DNA of 64,000 nt from Acidobacteriaceae bacterium. Lineage in GTDB: Bacteria; Acidobacteriota; Terriglobia; Bryobacterales; Bryobacteraceae. The position numbers were made by a program, and so were the translations under genes. The notes under the pieces were generated by a model that saw nothing but the letters and a program-made list of their open reading frames with translations, made no database searches and had not been told where the DNA came from. Shown here piece by piece: positions 55,519 through 64,000 of this stretch. The stretch lies in the NCBI GenBank assembly GCA_020247055.1, contig JADCJL010000023.1, forward strand, positions 1-64,000. The letters are read 5' to 3'. The first letter of the stretch is position 1, and the number at the start of each line of letters is the position of its first letter.

Positions 55519-56679
55519 ATGAAACTCGCATCGCGGATGGACCGCATTCTCATCGAGACGGCCTTTGAAGTTCTGGTGAAGGCCCGGGCCCTGGAAGCGC
55601 AGGGCAAGCACATTGTGCACCTCGAAATCGGCGAACCGGACTTTGAAACCCCGGCGCACGTCCTCGCCGCCGGCAAGCGGGCGCTCGACGAGGGCTGGAC
55701 GCACTACGGCCCGACGCAGGGCTACCCCGACTTCCGGGAGGCCATTGCCGCCCATGTCAGTGAGACCCGCGGCATCACCGCCCGGGCTTCGCAGGTTTGC
55801 GTCGTGCCCGGCGGCAAGCCCATCCTCTTCTTCCCGATGATGGCGCTGCTCGAAGAGGGCGACGAGGTGATCTACCCCAATCCGGGCTTCCCGATCTACG
55901 AGTCGATGACCCGGTTTCTGGGCGCGACGCCGGTGCCGATTCCGCTCGTCGAGAGCCGGGGCTTCAGCTTCGACCTCGACCGGTTCCGCGACAGCCTCAC
56001 GCCGCGGACCAAGATGGTGATCCTCAACTCGCCGCAGAACCCGACCGGCGGCGTGATCCCTCCCGACGACCTGCGCGTGATCGCCGACCTCGTCCGCGAC
56101 CGCGACCTGATCGTGCTCAGCGACGAGATCTACAGCCGCATCTACTACAACGAGCCCCCGCTGTCGATCGCCTCGTTGCCCGGCATGCAGGACAAGACGA
56201 TTATCCTCGACGGGTTTTCGAAGATCTACGCCATGACCGGCTGGCGCCTCGGCTACGGCGTGATGCCCGAATGGCTGGTGGAGGCCGTCAATAAGCTGAT
56301 GGTCAACTCCAACTCCTGCACGGCGAGCTTTACGCAGCGCGCCGGGCTGGCCGCGCTCACCGGCCCGCAGGACGAGCCGCTGGCGATGGTGGCCGAGTTC
56401 CACCGCCGTCGCGACGCCTTTATCGACGGTCTGAACACCCTGCCCGGCTTCCGCTGCGCCAAGCCCGCGGGCGCCTTCTACGCCTTCCCGAACATTGAAG
56501 GCACGGGCCGCACCTCGAAGCAGCTGGCCGACGAACTGCTGTACGAAGCCGGCGTTGCTTCGCTCAACGGCGGCTCGTTCGGCGAGTTCGGCAACGGGTA
56601 CCTGCGCTTCAGCTACGCGAACTCGCTCGAAAATCTGATGGAAGCCGTGGACCGGATGCGGCGGCACCTGACGCGCTAG
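55519..56679 (+). CDS. PLP-dependent aminotransferase (aspartate/aromatic aminotransferase-like)
   Basis: A 386-residue class I aminotransferase. The cofactor lysine is in ILDGFSKIYAMTGWRLGYG (about residue 237), with LEIGEPDFETPAHV, WTHYGPTQGYPDFREA, VILNSPQNPTGGVIPPDD, VLSDEIYSRIYY and the carboxylate Arg in GYLRFSYANSLENL. This fits the AspC/AraT-like subgroup that takes several amino acids. It lies ten bases after the thiolase gene and overlaps the convergent ceramidase-like gene by four bases. Confidence 0.9.
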   Translation: MKLASRMDRILIETAFEVLVKARALEAQGKHIVHLEIGEPDFETPAHVLAAGKRALDEGWTHYGPTQGYPDFREAIAAHVSETRGITARASQVCVVPGGKPILFFPMMALLEEGDEVIYPNPGFPIYESMTRFLGATPVPIPLVESRGFSFDLDRFRDSLTPRTKMVILNSPQNPTGGVIPPDDLRVIADLVRDRDLIVLSDEIYSRIYYNEPPLSIASLPGMQDKTIILDGFSKIYAMTGWRLGYGVMPEWLVEAVNKLMVNSNSCTASFTQRAGLAALTGPQDEPLAMVAEFHRRRDAFIDGLNTLPGFRCAKPAGAFYAFPNIEGTGRTSKQLADELLYEAGVASLNGGSFGEFGNGYLRFSYANSLENLMEAVDRMRRHLTR

Positions 56680-58013
56680 CGTTTGCGGCCGATGCGGTCC
56701 ATCACTTTATAGATCATCTGCATCACCCGGTCCTCGACGTCTTCGGCGAAGGGGCCGGGCTGGCCGTAGTAGATCATGCTGTCGTTGGCCTCGTAGCCGC
56801 CTTCCTTCAAAACGCGGAGCGAGGGGATGTAGCACATCACGTCGTTCGAGTAGCCGGCGACAATCAGCTCTTCGCCGGGGAACTCGCGTTTGAGGCGCAG
56901 GTTGTAGTCCACCACCACTTCGCCGCCGAGGGCGACCAGCGTGAGCGACTTGCCGAGGCGGATGCCCTGCACCGGGTAGGGAATGGCGCGCACGGGGGCG
57001 CGGCGGTCGTAGGCGGCGAGCATCTCGGCGGCGCGCTGCTGCTTGAACCAGTTGGACTCTTTGCTTTCGGCCTCAAAGGTCTCGCGGGTGTGGGGGGCGA
57101 AGGCGAGTTCGGCCGTCTGGAAGGCGCTGCGGAGCTGGCCGGTGACCGGGGTGAGCTTGCCGGCGAGCACGCGGGTGACCTCTTTGGCGAGCGAGGCGCC
57201 GTGCTGCTCGGCGAGGGCGACGGTGCCGCGCGGATTCGGATTGGCGTCGGCGCCGCACAGGAGCATGAACATGGCGGTGGCGTTCGGGTGGGCCGCTTCG
57301 AAGTTGGCCTGCGCGAAGCCGGCGTAGTCGCCGTTGACCTTATACAAATCGCCGCCGAGAGTCGTATTGTGGCAGGCGTAGCCGAACAGGACGCCGAGCA
57401 GTTGGCCGTTCACCCCGGCCACGCGGAGGACGGGAACATCCTGGTCGACGGGGCCGGCCGGGTTGACGCCGCCTTTGACGCCGGTGGGGGTGAGCACGCG
57501 GCGGTTCACGGCGAAGCTGCCGGTGCCGTGGCCGAGGTCGAGGCGGGCCACCTGCATGTTGCCGAGCGCGGCGCCGACGACGTCGGCGATCTGTTTGGCG
57601 AGCGTCTGGGTGTAGTCGGTGATGGCCCGGCGCTGGTCGACGGTCAGGTCGAACATGGTCATCAGGTTGTCGCGGACGACCGGGCCGCTGTGCGTGTGCG
57701 AGGAGTTCAGCAGCAGCTGGCTGCGGCGGAGGCGGTAGCGCTTTTCGACCTCAGCGCCGATCTGATCGGCGAGAGGGCGGGGCAGGCCGATCAGGTCCGT
57801 CGTGACGATGACCACACGGTTGCCTTTGTTGTCCTCAATGGCGAGCGCCTTGGCCCAGATCTTCTGCAGCACGCCCTCGCTCGGCTTTTTGCGGGCGGCG
57901 TAGCCGGACAGATAAATCGGCTGGGCCGGGGTGATGTCCATGCGGCCGAAGCCGGCTTTGTAGTCCGCCGCGAGCAGGGGCAGCGAAAGGAGAAGGAAGA
58001 CGAGGGCTTTCAT
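56676..58013 (-). CDS. Exported neutral ceramidase-like hydrolase (neutral/alkaline non-lysosomal ceramidase N-terminal domain)
   Basis: A 445-residue protein with a signal peptide (LVFLLLSLPLLA). The domain shows YKAGFGRMDITPAQPIYLSGYAARKKPSEGV, IVTTDLIGLPRPLAD, LLLNSSHTHSGPVV with zinc-type histidines, LFGYACHNTTLGGDLYKVNGDYAGFAQ and GADANPNPRGT, the usual pattern of the ceramidase N-terminal domain. Members without the C-terminal domain are widespread in Acidobacteriota and Planctomycetota and may not act on ceramide. It overlaps pyrE by four bases. Confidence 0.85.
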   Translation of the reverse strand: MKALVFLLLSLPLLAADYKAGFGRMDITPAQPIYLSGYAARKKPSEGVLQKIWAKALAIEDNKGNRVVIVTTDLIGLPRPLADQIGAEVEKRYRLRRSQLLLNSSHTHSGPVVRDNLMTMFDLTVDQRRAITDYTQTLAKQIADVVGAALGNMQVARLDLGHGTGSFAVNRRVLTPTGVKGGVNPAGPVDQDVPVLRVAGVNGQLLGVLFGYACHNTTLGGDLYKVNGDYAGFAQANFEAAHPNATAMFMLLCGADANPNPRGTVALAEQHGASLAKEVTRVLAGKLTPVTGQLRSAFQTAELAFAPHTRETFEAESKESNWFKQQRAAEMLAAYDRRAPVRAIPYPVQGIRLGKSLTLVALGGEVVVDYNLRLKREFPGEELIVAGYSNDVMCYIPSLRVLKEGGYEANDSMIYYGQPGPFAEDVEDRVMQMIYKVMDRIGRKR

Positions 58014-58624
58014 GCGCGGATAATCTCCACCGGGCGGTCCGGATACTTGAGGCTGTTTTTGGTGGCGTCGAACAGGTAGAGCGGATCGAGCGTGGCCAGC
58101 GAGTAGACGGGAATGGGGGCGAAGTCGGGGCAGCCCGGGGCGGGCTGAGCGACGATGACGGCGATGCCGACCACTTCGGCGCCGGCGTCCTCCACCATTT
58201 TCTTGAGTTCGAGCAGTTTGGCGCCGGTGCGGAGGATGTCGTCGACGAGCAGGACCTTTTCGCCGGGGTCGATATCGAAGAACTGGCGGAGCTGCAGCGG
58301 TTCATCGGCGTTCTGGCGTTCGGCCCAGTAGACCTCGTAGGCCCGCAGCGCTTCACAGACGCCGAAGGCCACGGGGAGGCCGCCGCCGGCGGGGGTGAAG
58401 ATACTGAGCTTGTCGATGTTGGCGCGAATTTCCGGGTTGGCGCGCACCTTGCGGCTTAGCGCCACGCTGAGCATTTTGGCGTGCTGGAAGTAGCGGAAGG
58501 CGAGGGGGATCTGCAGGAACTGGTCCGAGTGGAGACCGTTCGGATAGACGAAATTGCCCTCGCGCAACGCGCCGGTCTGGCGCAGCAGCTTCAATACCTC
58601 TTCCTGAGTGGGAATCAGTTCCAT
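58010..58624 (-). CDS. pyrE: Orotate phosphoribosyltransferase PyrE
   Basis: A 204-residue cytosolic enzyme that joins orotate to PRPP to make OMP in pyrimidine synthesis. The PRPP motif is VLLVDDILRTGAKLLEL, and the N-terminal half has GNFVYPNGLHSDQFLQIPLAF and FTPAGGGLPVAFGV. The start ATG at 58624 lies four bases after the sugar transferase stop on the same strand. The coupling to an exported hydrolase downstream is unusual. Confidence 0.93.
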   Translation of the reverse strand: MELIPTQEEVLKLLRQTGALREGNFVYPNGLHSDQFLQIPLAFRYFQHAKMLSVALSRKVRANPEIRANIDKLSIFTPAGGGLPVAFGVCEALRAYEVYWAERQNADEPLQLRQFFDIDPGEKVLLVDDILRTGAKLLELKKMVEDAGAEVVGIAVIVAQPAPGCPDFAPIPVYSLATLDPLYLFDATKNSLKYPDRPVEIIRA

Positions 58625-58627
58625 AGT

Positions 58628-60061
58628 TTAATGAGCTCCTCGGCCGATGACGACCTGGGGGATGGTGCGCAGAATGATTTTCCAGTCGAGGGCTAAAGAC
58701 CAGTTATCGATGTAACGCATGTCCAGGGTCATCCAGGTTTCAAAATCGACGGTGTCGCGGCCTTCGACCACCCACAGGCAGGTTAAACCCGGGCGCATGC
58801 GCAGACGGCGCCGCTGCCACCGCTTATATTGTTCCACTTCTTCGGGGATCGCCGGCCGGGGGCCGACCAGGGACATGTCGCCGGCGAGGACGTTCCACAG
58901 CTGCGGGAGTTCGTCGATCGAGAACTTGCGCAGCCACTTGCCGATGGGGGTAAGCCGCGGGTCGTTGCGGATTTTGAAGACGAGTTCGCGTTCGTTGCGG
59001 CTCATCAACTGCTGCTTCAGCGCTTCGGCGTTGGCGACCATGGAGCGGAACTTGTAGAGCCGGAAGCGGCGGCCGTTGAGGCCGCAGCGGATTTGTGAAA
59101 AGATCACCGGCCCGGGCGAGGTGAGCTTGACGGCGAGGGCGACGGCGAGCAGCAGTGGCGCGAGCGCCACAAGGGCGAGCGCGCTGCAGGCGATGTCGGT
59201 GGCGCGCTTGAGGAGCAGGCGGAGTTCGTCGTGCGGGGCGCCGGAGAAGGTGAGCAGGGGGGCGGGGCCGAGGCGGTCGAGATAGACGCTGCTGTGGACG
59301 TGGGGGCCCTGGAGGTGGGGGAAGATATCGAGCGCGACGCGGGTGCGGACGCCCTCTTCGTCGCACAGCAGGAGGGTCTCTTCGAGGCGGGGCAGGTCGG
59401 CGGCGGGGACGGCGAAGATCACCTCGTCGATGACGCGGCGGCGGAGGATCTGCGGCAGTTCGTCGAGGGGGTGCACGGGATACTCGTGAGCGAGTTGCAG
59501 AGCCGCGACGGCGGGCCGCTCTTCAAGAAAGCCCAGCAGGCGCATGCCGAACGATTCGGCCTCTTCGACCAGGTGGGCCAGGCGGCGGGCGCTTTCGCCG
59601 GTACCGGCGATCATCACATAGTGCTGCGCCCCGAACCGCTGGCGGAACCAGCGCAGCAGGGGGCCGGCGTTCCAGCGGAAGACAAGCAGGCCGAGGCAGG
59701 CCAGGGCGCCGAACAGGCCGAGAAAGGCGCGGCTGACGTCGAGCCGGAGCAGAAACTGAGTCAGCACGACGATGACGACGGCGAACAGGGTCTGCCGGAG
59801 GGTCTCTTTGACCACGTCGCGGCGGCGGGCGGATTCGAGGCGCTCGTAGGTGCCGAACCAGGCGGCGGCGCCAAGAAAGGCGAGGGCGGCGACGAGCAGC
59901 AGCAGGTACTTCATCGGGGTATCGATGTAGAACTGCCGGGCGAGGTGCCAGCCGCTGCGGGTCTGGTAGGCCAGTTCATATGCCGCCCAGACGAGGGCGG
60001 CATCGGCGAGTCCAAAAAATAAACGGAGCTTTCGCTGACGCCGGGAGTACACTTCGCTCAT
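58628..60061 (-). CDS. Exopolysaccharide polyprenyl glycosylphosphotransferase (sugar transferase)
   Basis: About 477 residues from ATG 60061. Four or five N-terminal membrane helices are followed by a nucleotide-binding-like domain (HYVMIAGTGESARRLAHLVEEAESFGMRLLGFLEE) and a C-terminal bacterial sugar transferase domain: KRATDIACSALALVALAPLLLAVALAVKLTSPGPVIFSQIRCGLNGRRFRLYKFRSM, KFSIDELPQLWNVLAGDMSLVGPRPAIPEEVEQY and MRPGLTCLWVVEGRD. It loads the first sugar phosphate onto undecaprenyl phosphate for a surface polysaccharide. No other polysaccharide genes are in the window. Confidence 0.92.
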   Translation of the reverse strand: MSEVYSRRQRKLRLFFGLADAALVWAAYELAYQTRSGWHLARQFYIDTPMKYLLLLVAALAFLGAAAWFGTYERLESARRRDVVKETLRQTLFAVVIVVLTQFLLRLDVSRAFLGLFGALACLGLLVFRWNAGPLLRWFRQRFGAQHYVMIAGTGESARRLAHLVEEAESFGMRLLGFLEERPAVAALQLAHEYPVHPLDELPQILRRRVIDEVIFAVPAADLPRLEETLLLCDEEGVRTRVALDIFPHLQGPHVHSSVYLDRLGPAPLLTFSGAPHDELRLLLKRATDIACSALALVALAPLLLAVALAVKLTSPGPVIFSQIRCGLNGRRFRLYKFRSMVANAEALKQQLMSRNERELVFKIRNDPRLTPIGKWLRKFSIDELPQLWNVLAGDMSLVGPRPAIPEEVEQYKRWQRRRLRMRPGLTCLWVVEGRDTVDFETWMTLDMRYIDNWSLALDWKIILRTIPQVVIGRGAH

Positions 60062-60092
60062 CAGACTAACAGATTGGGCCCTGCGCCCGTTA

Positions 60093-60122
60093 CCTAGCAA
60101 ATGCTAACCTAGTGAATGCTAA
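60093..60122. repeat. Tandem 15-base repeat and palindrome at the tetR start
   Basis: CCTAGCAAATGCTAA (60093-60107) and CCTAGTGAATGCTAA (60108-60122) are adjacent copies with two differences. The first copy contains the palindrome TAGCA-AA-TGCTA (60095-60106). Position and symmetry suggest an autoregulatory operator for the TetR gene, whose start lies inside or just after the second copy. Confidence 0.6.
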
Positions 60123-60736
60123 TGGCCGGAAAAACCAAGCTCAATCGCGCCGAGCGGCGGCAGGTGATTGTCGATACGGCCTCGGCGCTGTTTGCCGAAC
60201 GGGGCTTTCGCGGCGTGACGACGCGCGAGTTGGCGCGGAGCGCCGGCGTCTCCGAGCCGGTGCTGTACGAGCACTTCCGCACTAAAGAAGAGCTCTACTC
60301 GGCCATCATTGACCGCTCGCAGCAGAAGGTGGCCGGCGAAGACCCGCACGCGCTGCTCGACGCGCTGGCGGTGATTGAAGACCCGCGCGTTTACTTTCAG
60401 AAACTGGCTCATCTGATCGCCGAGTTTCACACGAGCAACCCGGAGTACATCCGGCAGGTACTGTTTGCCGCGCTCGAGGGGCATGCGCTGGCCGATTTGT
60501 GTTTTGAGCGGAACTCGGGCCCCGTCTACGCCAAAGTATCCGCCTATTTGAAGGCGCGGATGGCCGCCGGCCAGCTGCGCCGGCTCGATCCGACCATTGC
60601 TGCCCGGGCGATTGTCGGGGCCGTGATGCAGTACTGCCTGTTTGAACTCCACTTTGGCTTCCGCACGGTGCGCGCGAGTAAGAAGCGCGCCCTCGAAGGC
60701 ATTGTGGACCTCTTTTTGAATGGAATTCTGAAATGA
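60116..60736 (+). CDS. TetR/AcrR-family transcriptional regulator
   Basis: A 206-residue regulator (start ATG 60116 or 60122). The N-terminal HTH is RRQVIVDTASALFAERGFRGVTTRELARSAGVSEPVLYEHFRTKEELYSAIIDRS; the C-terminal part is a helical ligand domain. It overlaps the RND adaptor gene by four bases, so it is the first gene of an acrR-acrA-acrB-like unit and probably represses it, using the repeat just upstream as a candidate operator. Confidence 0.92.
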   Translation: MLMAGKTKLNRAERRQVIVDTASALFAERGFRGVTTRELARSAGVSEPVLYEHFRTKEELYSAIIDRSQQKVAGEDPHALLDALAVIEDPRVYFQKLAHLIAEFHTSNPEYIRQVLFAALEGHALADLCFERNSGPVYAKVSAYLKARMAAGQLRRLDPTIAARAIVGAVMQYCLFELHFGFRTVRASKKRALEGIVDLFLNGILK

Positions 60737-61944
60737 AACTCTCTCTTGCTTTGTTGTGCGCGTTGTTTGGTTTGCTGGCGGCCGGCTGCGGCCGCCAGGC
60801 GGCTCCGGCGGCGGCCGGAAAAACCGAGGCGGCCCCCCGGCCGGAGGCGGCGCCGCTTGCGGTGCGGACGGCAGCGGCCGAGCAGCGGAGCGTGGAACGC
60901 TCGATGGTGGCGACCGGTTCGCTGTTGCCGGACGATACGGTGACGATTAGCTCGGAGGTGCAGGGCCGCGTAGCGAAGATTCACTACGATTTCGGCCAGA
61001 GTGTCCGGCAGGGCGCCGTGCTCGTGGAGCTCGACCCGACCGAGTACGACCTGCAGATTGAGCGGGCGCGGGGGGCGCTGAACCAGGCGCTGGCGCGGTT
61101 GGGTCTCCCGGCGTACGCGGGAAAGATGAGCCCGCCCGAGTCGACGCCCGCCCTCCGGCAGGTGCTGGCGCAGCTCGAGGACACGCGGTTCAAGTACGAG
61201 AGCGCGGCCAAGCTGGTGAAGACCGGCGACGTGTCGCAGGAGCGATTCACCGAGGCCGAGAAGGCTTACCGCGCCCGGCAGGCGGCCGTCGAACTGGCGC
61301 GGGACGAGATGCGGGTGGCGTGGATGAGCGTGACGGCGCTTGAAGCGGATTTGAAAATCGTCCAGAAGCGGCGCAACGATACGGTAGTGCGAGCACCGTT
61401 CGACGCCGAAGTGGGCGAGAAGGTGGCGGCGGTGGGGCAGTTTGTCAAAGACAACACGCCGCTCATTCGGCTCGTCAAAACCAATCCGCTGCGCTTGCGC
61501 GCCGAGATTCCGGAGGCGGCTTCGAGCGCCGTGCCGTTGGGCACGCGGCTGACCTTTACGACCGATGCGCTGCCGGGGGCCGAGTTTACGGCCGTCGTGC
61601 GGCAGCGGAACCCGGCGCTCGACGCGCGGTCCCGCACGCTCTCCGTCGAAGCCCGGCTCGAGCGGGGCGACGCGCGGCTGCGGCCGGGGATGTTCGTGCA
61701 GGTGAAGCTGGTGACGCAGGCGGCGGCCGCCATGGTGGCCGTGCCGCGGCAGGCGCTCTACAGCGTCGCGGGTTTGACCAAACTGTTCGTGATTGAAAAC
61801 GGGGCGGCGCGGCTGGTGACGTTTACCCCGGGGCTCGAAACCGATGGCTGGGTGGAGGTGCCGGACGGAGCGGTGAAGCCGGGCGACCGCGTGGCGGTCT
61901 CCGAACTCGGCACCCTGACCAACGGCACCAAGGTGAGGATGTAG
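60733..61944 (+). CDS. RND efflux periplasmic adaptor lipoprotein (AcrA/MexA-like)
   Basis: A 403-residue membrane-fusion protein with a lipobox LAAGC (residues 16-20). A barrel-sandwich half VQGRVAKIHYDFGQSVRQGAVLVELDPTEYDLQIERARG, a helical hairpin and VVRAPFDAEVGEKVAAVGQFVKDNTPLIRLVKTNPLRLRAEIPE follow, ending in a membrane-proximal domain. It starts at the ATG overlapping the TetR stop and lies three bases before the permease gene. Confidence 0.93.
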   Translation: MKLSLALLCALFGLLAAGCGRQAAPAAAGKTEAAPRPEAAPLAVRTAAAEQRSVERSMVATGSLLPDDTVTISSEVQGRVAKIHYDFGQSVRQGAVLVELDPTEYDLQIERARGALNQALARLGLPAYAGKMSPPESTPALRQVLAQLEDTRFKYESAAKLVKTGDVSQERFTEAEKAYRARQAAVELARDEMRVAWMSVTALEADLKIVQKRRNDTVVRAPFDAEVGEKVAAVGQFVKDNTPLIRLVKTNPLRLRAEIPEAASSAVPLGTRLTFTTDALPGAEFTAVVRQRNPALDARSRTLSVEARLERGDARLRPGMFVQVKLVTQAAAAMVAVPRQALYSVAGLTKLFVIENGAARLVTFTPGLETDGWVEVPDGAVKPGDRVAVSELGTLTNGTKVRM

Positions 61945-61947
61945 ACC

Positions 61948-64000
61948 ATGCAGAGACTTGCTGAGATCTGCATTAAACGCCCGGTGTTCGCGACGATGCT
62001 CATTCTGATGCTCGTCGTGCTGGGCCTGGACGGCTACCGGAAACTGGGCGTCGACCTGTTTCCGAAGATTGAGTTTCCGATCGTCTCGATTACGACCACG
62101 CTGCGCGGCGCCTCGCCCGAAGAGGTGGAGACGCAGCTATCGAAGCGCATTGAAGAGGCCGTCAATACGGTCTCCGGCATCGATGAGCTGTTTTCGAACT
62201 CCTCGGAGGGCCTGTCGCGGGTGACCATTCAGTTCACCCTCGAAAAAGATGCCGAGGTGGCCGCGCAGGAGGTGCGCGATAAGATTTCGACCATTCTCGG
62301 CCAGCTGCCGCAGGACGCCGATCCGCCGGTGGTCGAGAAGGTCTCGACCGACGCTTCGCCGGTGATCAACGTCGTCGTCTCGGCTAACCGCGATCTGCGG
62401 GAGACGACCAAGATGGTCGATGACCGGATCAAGAAGAGCATCGAGTCGCTTGATGGCGTGGGGCAGGTGCGTTTTATCGGTGACCGGGAGCGGGCGATTC
62501 AGATCTGGCTCGACGGCCAGAAGCTGTACTCCTACAACCTGAATATCGACCAGATTCGCGCCGCGATCGGGGCGCAGAACGCCGAGATTCCGGGTGGGCG
62601 TCTCGACCAGGGCAACCGCGAGTTGAGCGTCCGGACGCTGGGCCGGATCCTGCGGCCGGGCGATTTTTCGACTCTGATTGTGGCTAATACCCCGGGTGGA
62701 CCCATCCGGGTGGAGGACATCGGCGCTGTGCAGGACGGCTTCAAGGAGCAGCGGACGCTGGCGCGCCTCGACGGCCGGGAAGCCGTGGTGCTGCAGATTC
62801 GCAAGCAGGCCGGGACGAACACCCTGTCCGTGATTGAAAAGGTAAAGGAGCGCATCGACGAGATTCGTCCGCTGCTGCCGCCGGACTTCGAGATTGCCTA
62901 TGTGGGCGATCAGTCGTTCTTCATCGTCGAGTCGTTCCACGCCGTGCAGGAGCACCTGATTCTGGGCGGCTTGCTGGCCGGGGTGGTCGTGCTGCTGTTT
63001 ATGCGGAGCTGGCGGTCGACGCTGATTGCGGCGGTGTCCATTCCGACCTCAATTATTGCCACCTATACGCTGATGAACCTGATGGGTTTTACGCTCAATC
63101 AGATTACGATGCTGGCGTTGACGCTGATGGTGGGCATTGTGATTGACGATGCGATTGTGGTGCTCGAAAACATCTTCCGGTTTCTTGAAGAGAAGCGGAT
63201 GACGCCGATTGAGGCCGCCATTGAGGGCACGCGCGACATCGGTCTGGCCGTGCTGGCGACAACGCTGTCGCTGGCTGTCGTCTTTCTGCCGGTGGCGTTT
63301 ATGAGCGGCATTGTCGGCCGTTTCATGTCGAGCTTCGGGTTCACGGCCGCCTTTGCGATCATGGTGTCGCTCGTCGTTAGCTTCACGCTGACGCCGATGC
63401 TCTGCTCCCGCTTCCTGAAGCTGACCCCGGGCCACGACGCGAGCGCCACCAAGCAGACGCTCATCTTCAAGATGGTGGATGTGCCGTACCAGGTGATGCT
63501 GCGTTGGTCGATGCGGCACCGGTGGGTGATTGTCACCATTTCGCTGGTGACCTTTCTTTCGACGGGGCTGCTGTTCCGGTTCCTGGGCGTCGATTTTCTG
63601 CCGCAGGATGACCAGTCTGAGTTTGAGGTGACGGTGCGGATGCCGCCGGGTTCGTCGCTGGCGGGTACGGATGAATTGATGCGGCAGGTGGAGGCGGACC
63701 TGCGGCGCTTGCCGGGCGTAAAGAACCTGCTGACGCAGATTGGTAGCGACCCCCGGCAGCAGGTGGACCGCGGCACGATTCTGGTGGCCCTGGTGCAGCC
63801 CGGCCAGCGGCGCGAAAACCAGTTTCAGGTGATGGATATGGCGCGGGAGACGCTGCGGAAGTATAAGGACCTGATCATCGCCGTGCAGCTGCCGGCGGTG
63901 ATTCAGGGGGCCGGGCCCAACCGCGACTTTCAGTATTTTCTGCAGGGGCCGGACCTGGCGCAGCTGGACGGTTACGCCCGCAAGCTGATGGCGAGGCTGG
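61948..64000 (+). CDS. RND efflux permease, HAE1-type (AcrB/MexB-like), truncated by the window end
   Basis: The frame is open from ATG 61948 to the window edge (about 684 codons). The N-terminus MQRLAEICIKRPVFATMLILMLVVLGLDGYRKLGVDLFPKIEFPIVSITTTLRGASPEEVE and helix 4 VGIVIDDAIVVLENIFRFLEE, with the Asp-Asp proton pair of drug/solvent pumps, place it in the HAE1 group. The first helix set and first large loop are complete; the second half lies beyond the window. The drug range is unknown. Confidence 0.92.
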   Translation, partial: MQRLAEICIKRPVFATMLILMLVVLGLDGYRKLGVDLFPKIEFPIVSITTTLRGASPEEVETQLSKRIEEAVNTVSGIDELFSNSSEGLSRVTIQFTLEKDAEVAAQEVRDKISTILGQLPQDADPPVVEKVSTDASPVINVVVSANRDLRETTKMVDDRIKKSIESLDGVGQVRFIGDRERAIQIWLDGQKLYSYNLNIDQIRAAIGAQNAEIPGGRLDQGNRELSVRTLGRILRPGDFSTLIVANTPGGPIRVEDIGAVQDGFKEQRTLARLDGREAVVLQIRKQAGTNTLSVIEKVKERIDEIRPLLPPDFEIAYVGDQSFFIVESFHAVQEHLILGGLLAGVVVLLFMRSWRSTLIAAVSIPTSIIATYTLMNLMGFTLNQITMLALTLMVGIVIDDAIVVLENIFRFLEEKRMTPIEAAIEGTRDIGLAVLATTLSLAVVFLPVAFMSGIVGRFMSSFGFTAAFAIMVSLVVSFTLTPMLCSRFLKLTPGHDASATKQTLIFKMVDVPYQVMLRWSMRHRWVIVTISLVTFLSTGLLFRFLGVDFLPQDDQSEFEVTVRMPPGSSLAGTDELMRQVEADLRRLPGVKNLLTQIGSDPRQQVDRGTILVALVQPGQRRENQFQVMDMARETLRKYKDLIIAVQLPAVIQGAGPNRDFQYFLQGPDLAQLDGYARKLMARL

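Overview
This GC-rich window looks like chromosomal DNA of an Acidobacteriota bacterium, probably of the Solibacter/Bryobacter group. That placement is an inference from gene content: a DUF1549/DUF1553 plus DUF1501 pair, a NIPSNAP protein, a neutral-ceramidase-like hydrolase, cytochrome c proteins with a PHM-like copper fold, and many Tat-like or Sec-exported proteins in an otherwise ordinary housekeeping background. I see no phage, insertion sequence or CRISPR array. Coding density is very high. The longest gene-free stretches are about 200 bases (15610-15817 and 39389-39591), and neighbouring genes often overlap by 1, 4 or 8 bases, which suggests translational coupling.

Layout. 1-8900 (+): the end of an exported beta-propeller, a TPR protein, rsmG, an MFS pump, an exported phosphodiesterase, rpoN, hpf, rapZ and a CNNM/CorC-type membrane protein. 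8920-13441: a methyltransferase and a radical SAM protein diverging from an unusual spacer, a membrane protein overlapping a winged-helix regulator, a NIPSNAP protein and an NADPH-type oxidoreductase. 13446-24705 (+): an M13 metallopeptidase, initiator tRNA-fMet, apbE, hemE, a HemY-type oxidase, purQ-purL-purF and an aminotransferase. 24710-31941 (+): a SWIM/SNF2 helicase, a tandem pair of unrecognised paralogues and an M20 amidohydrolase.

31947-35165 (-): lysA and two coupled cytochrome c proteins. 35296-39388 (+): a flagellar cluster flgM, flgN-like, flgK, flgL and an exported propeller-like protein. 39592-46272: a sugar isomerase-like protein, a small orphan, and a heavy-metal-type RND efflux operon (TolC, adaptor, permease; -). 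46378-51779: RidA, DUF1501, DUF1549/DUF1553, a LacI regulator and a thioesterase-like protein. 51823-54352 (-): an ECF sigma factor, its anti-sigma and two unknown proteins in one coupled unit. 54420-64000: a thiolase-like enzyme, an aminotransferase, a ceramidase-like hydrolase, pyrE, an exopolysaccharide sugar transferase, then TetR, adaptor and RND permease (truncated by the window end).

Working together: purQLF and pyrE serve nucleotide synthesis; hemE and hemY serve heme synthesis; rpoN, hpf and rapZ form a familiar regulatory neighbourhood; FlgM, FlgN-like, FlgK and FlgL control and build the late flagellum; two RND systems export metals and organic compounds. The least explained parts are the paralogue pair at 27972-30373, the sigma-linked proteins at 51823-53197, the cytochrome/copper pair at 33227-35165, and several repeat-bearing upstream regions. 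Family names come from reading motifs by eye; no database search was run.
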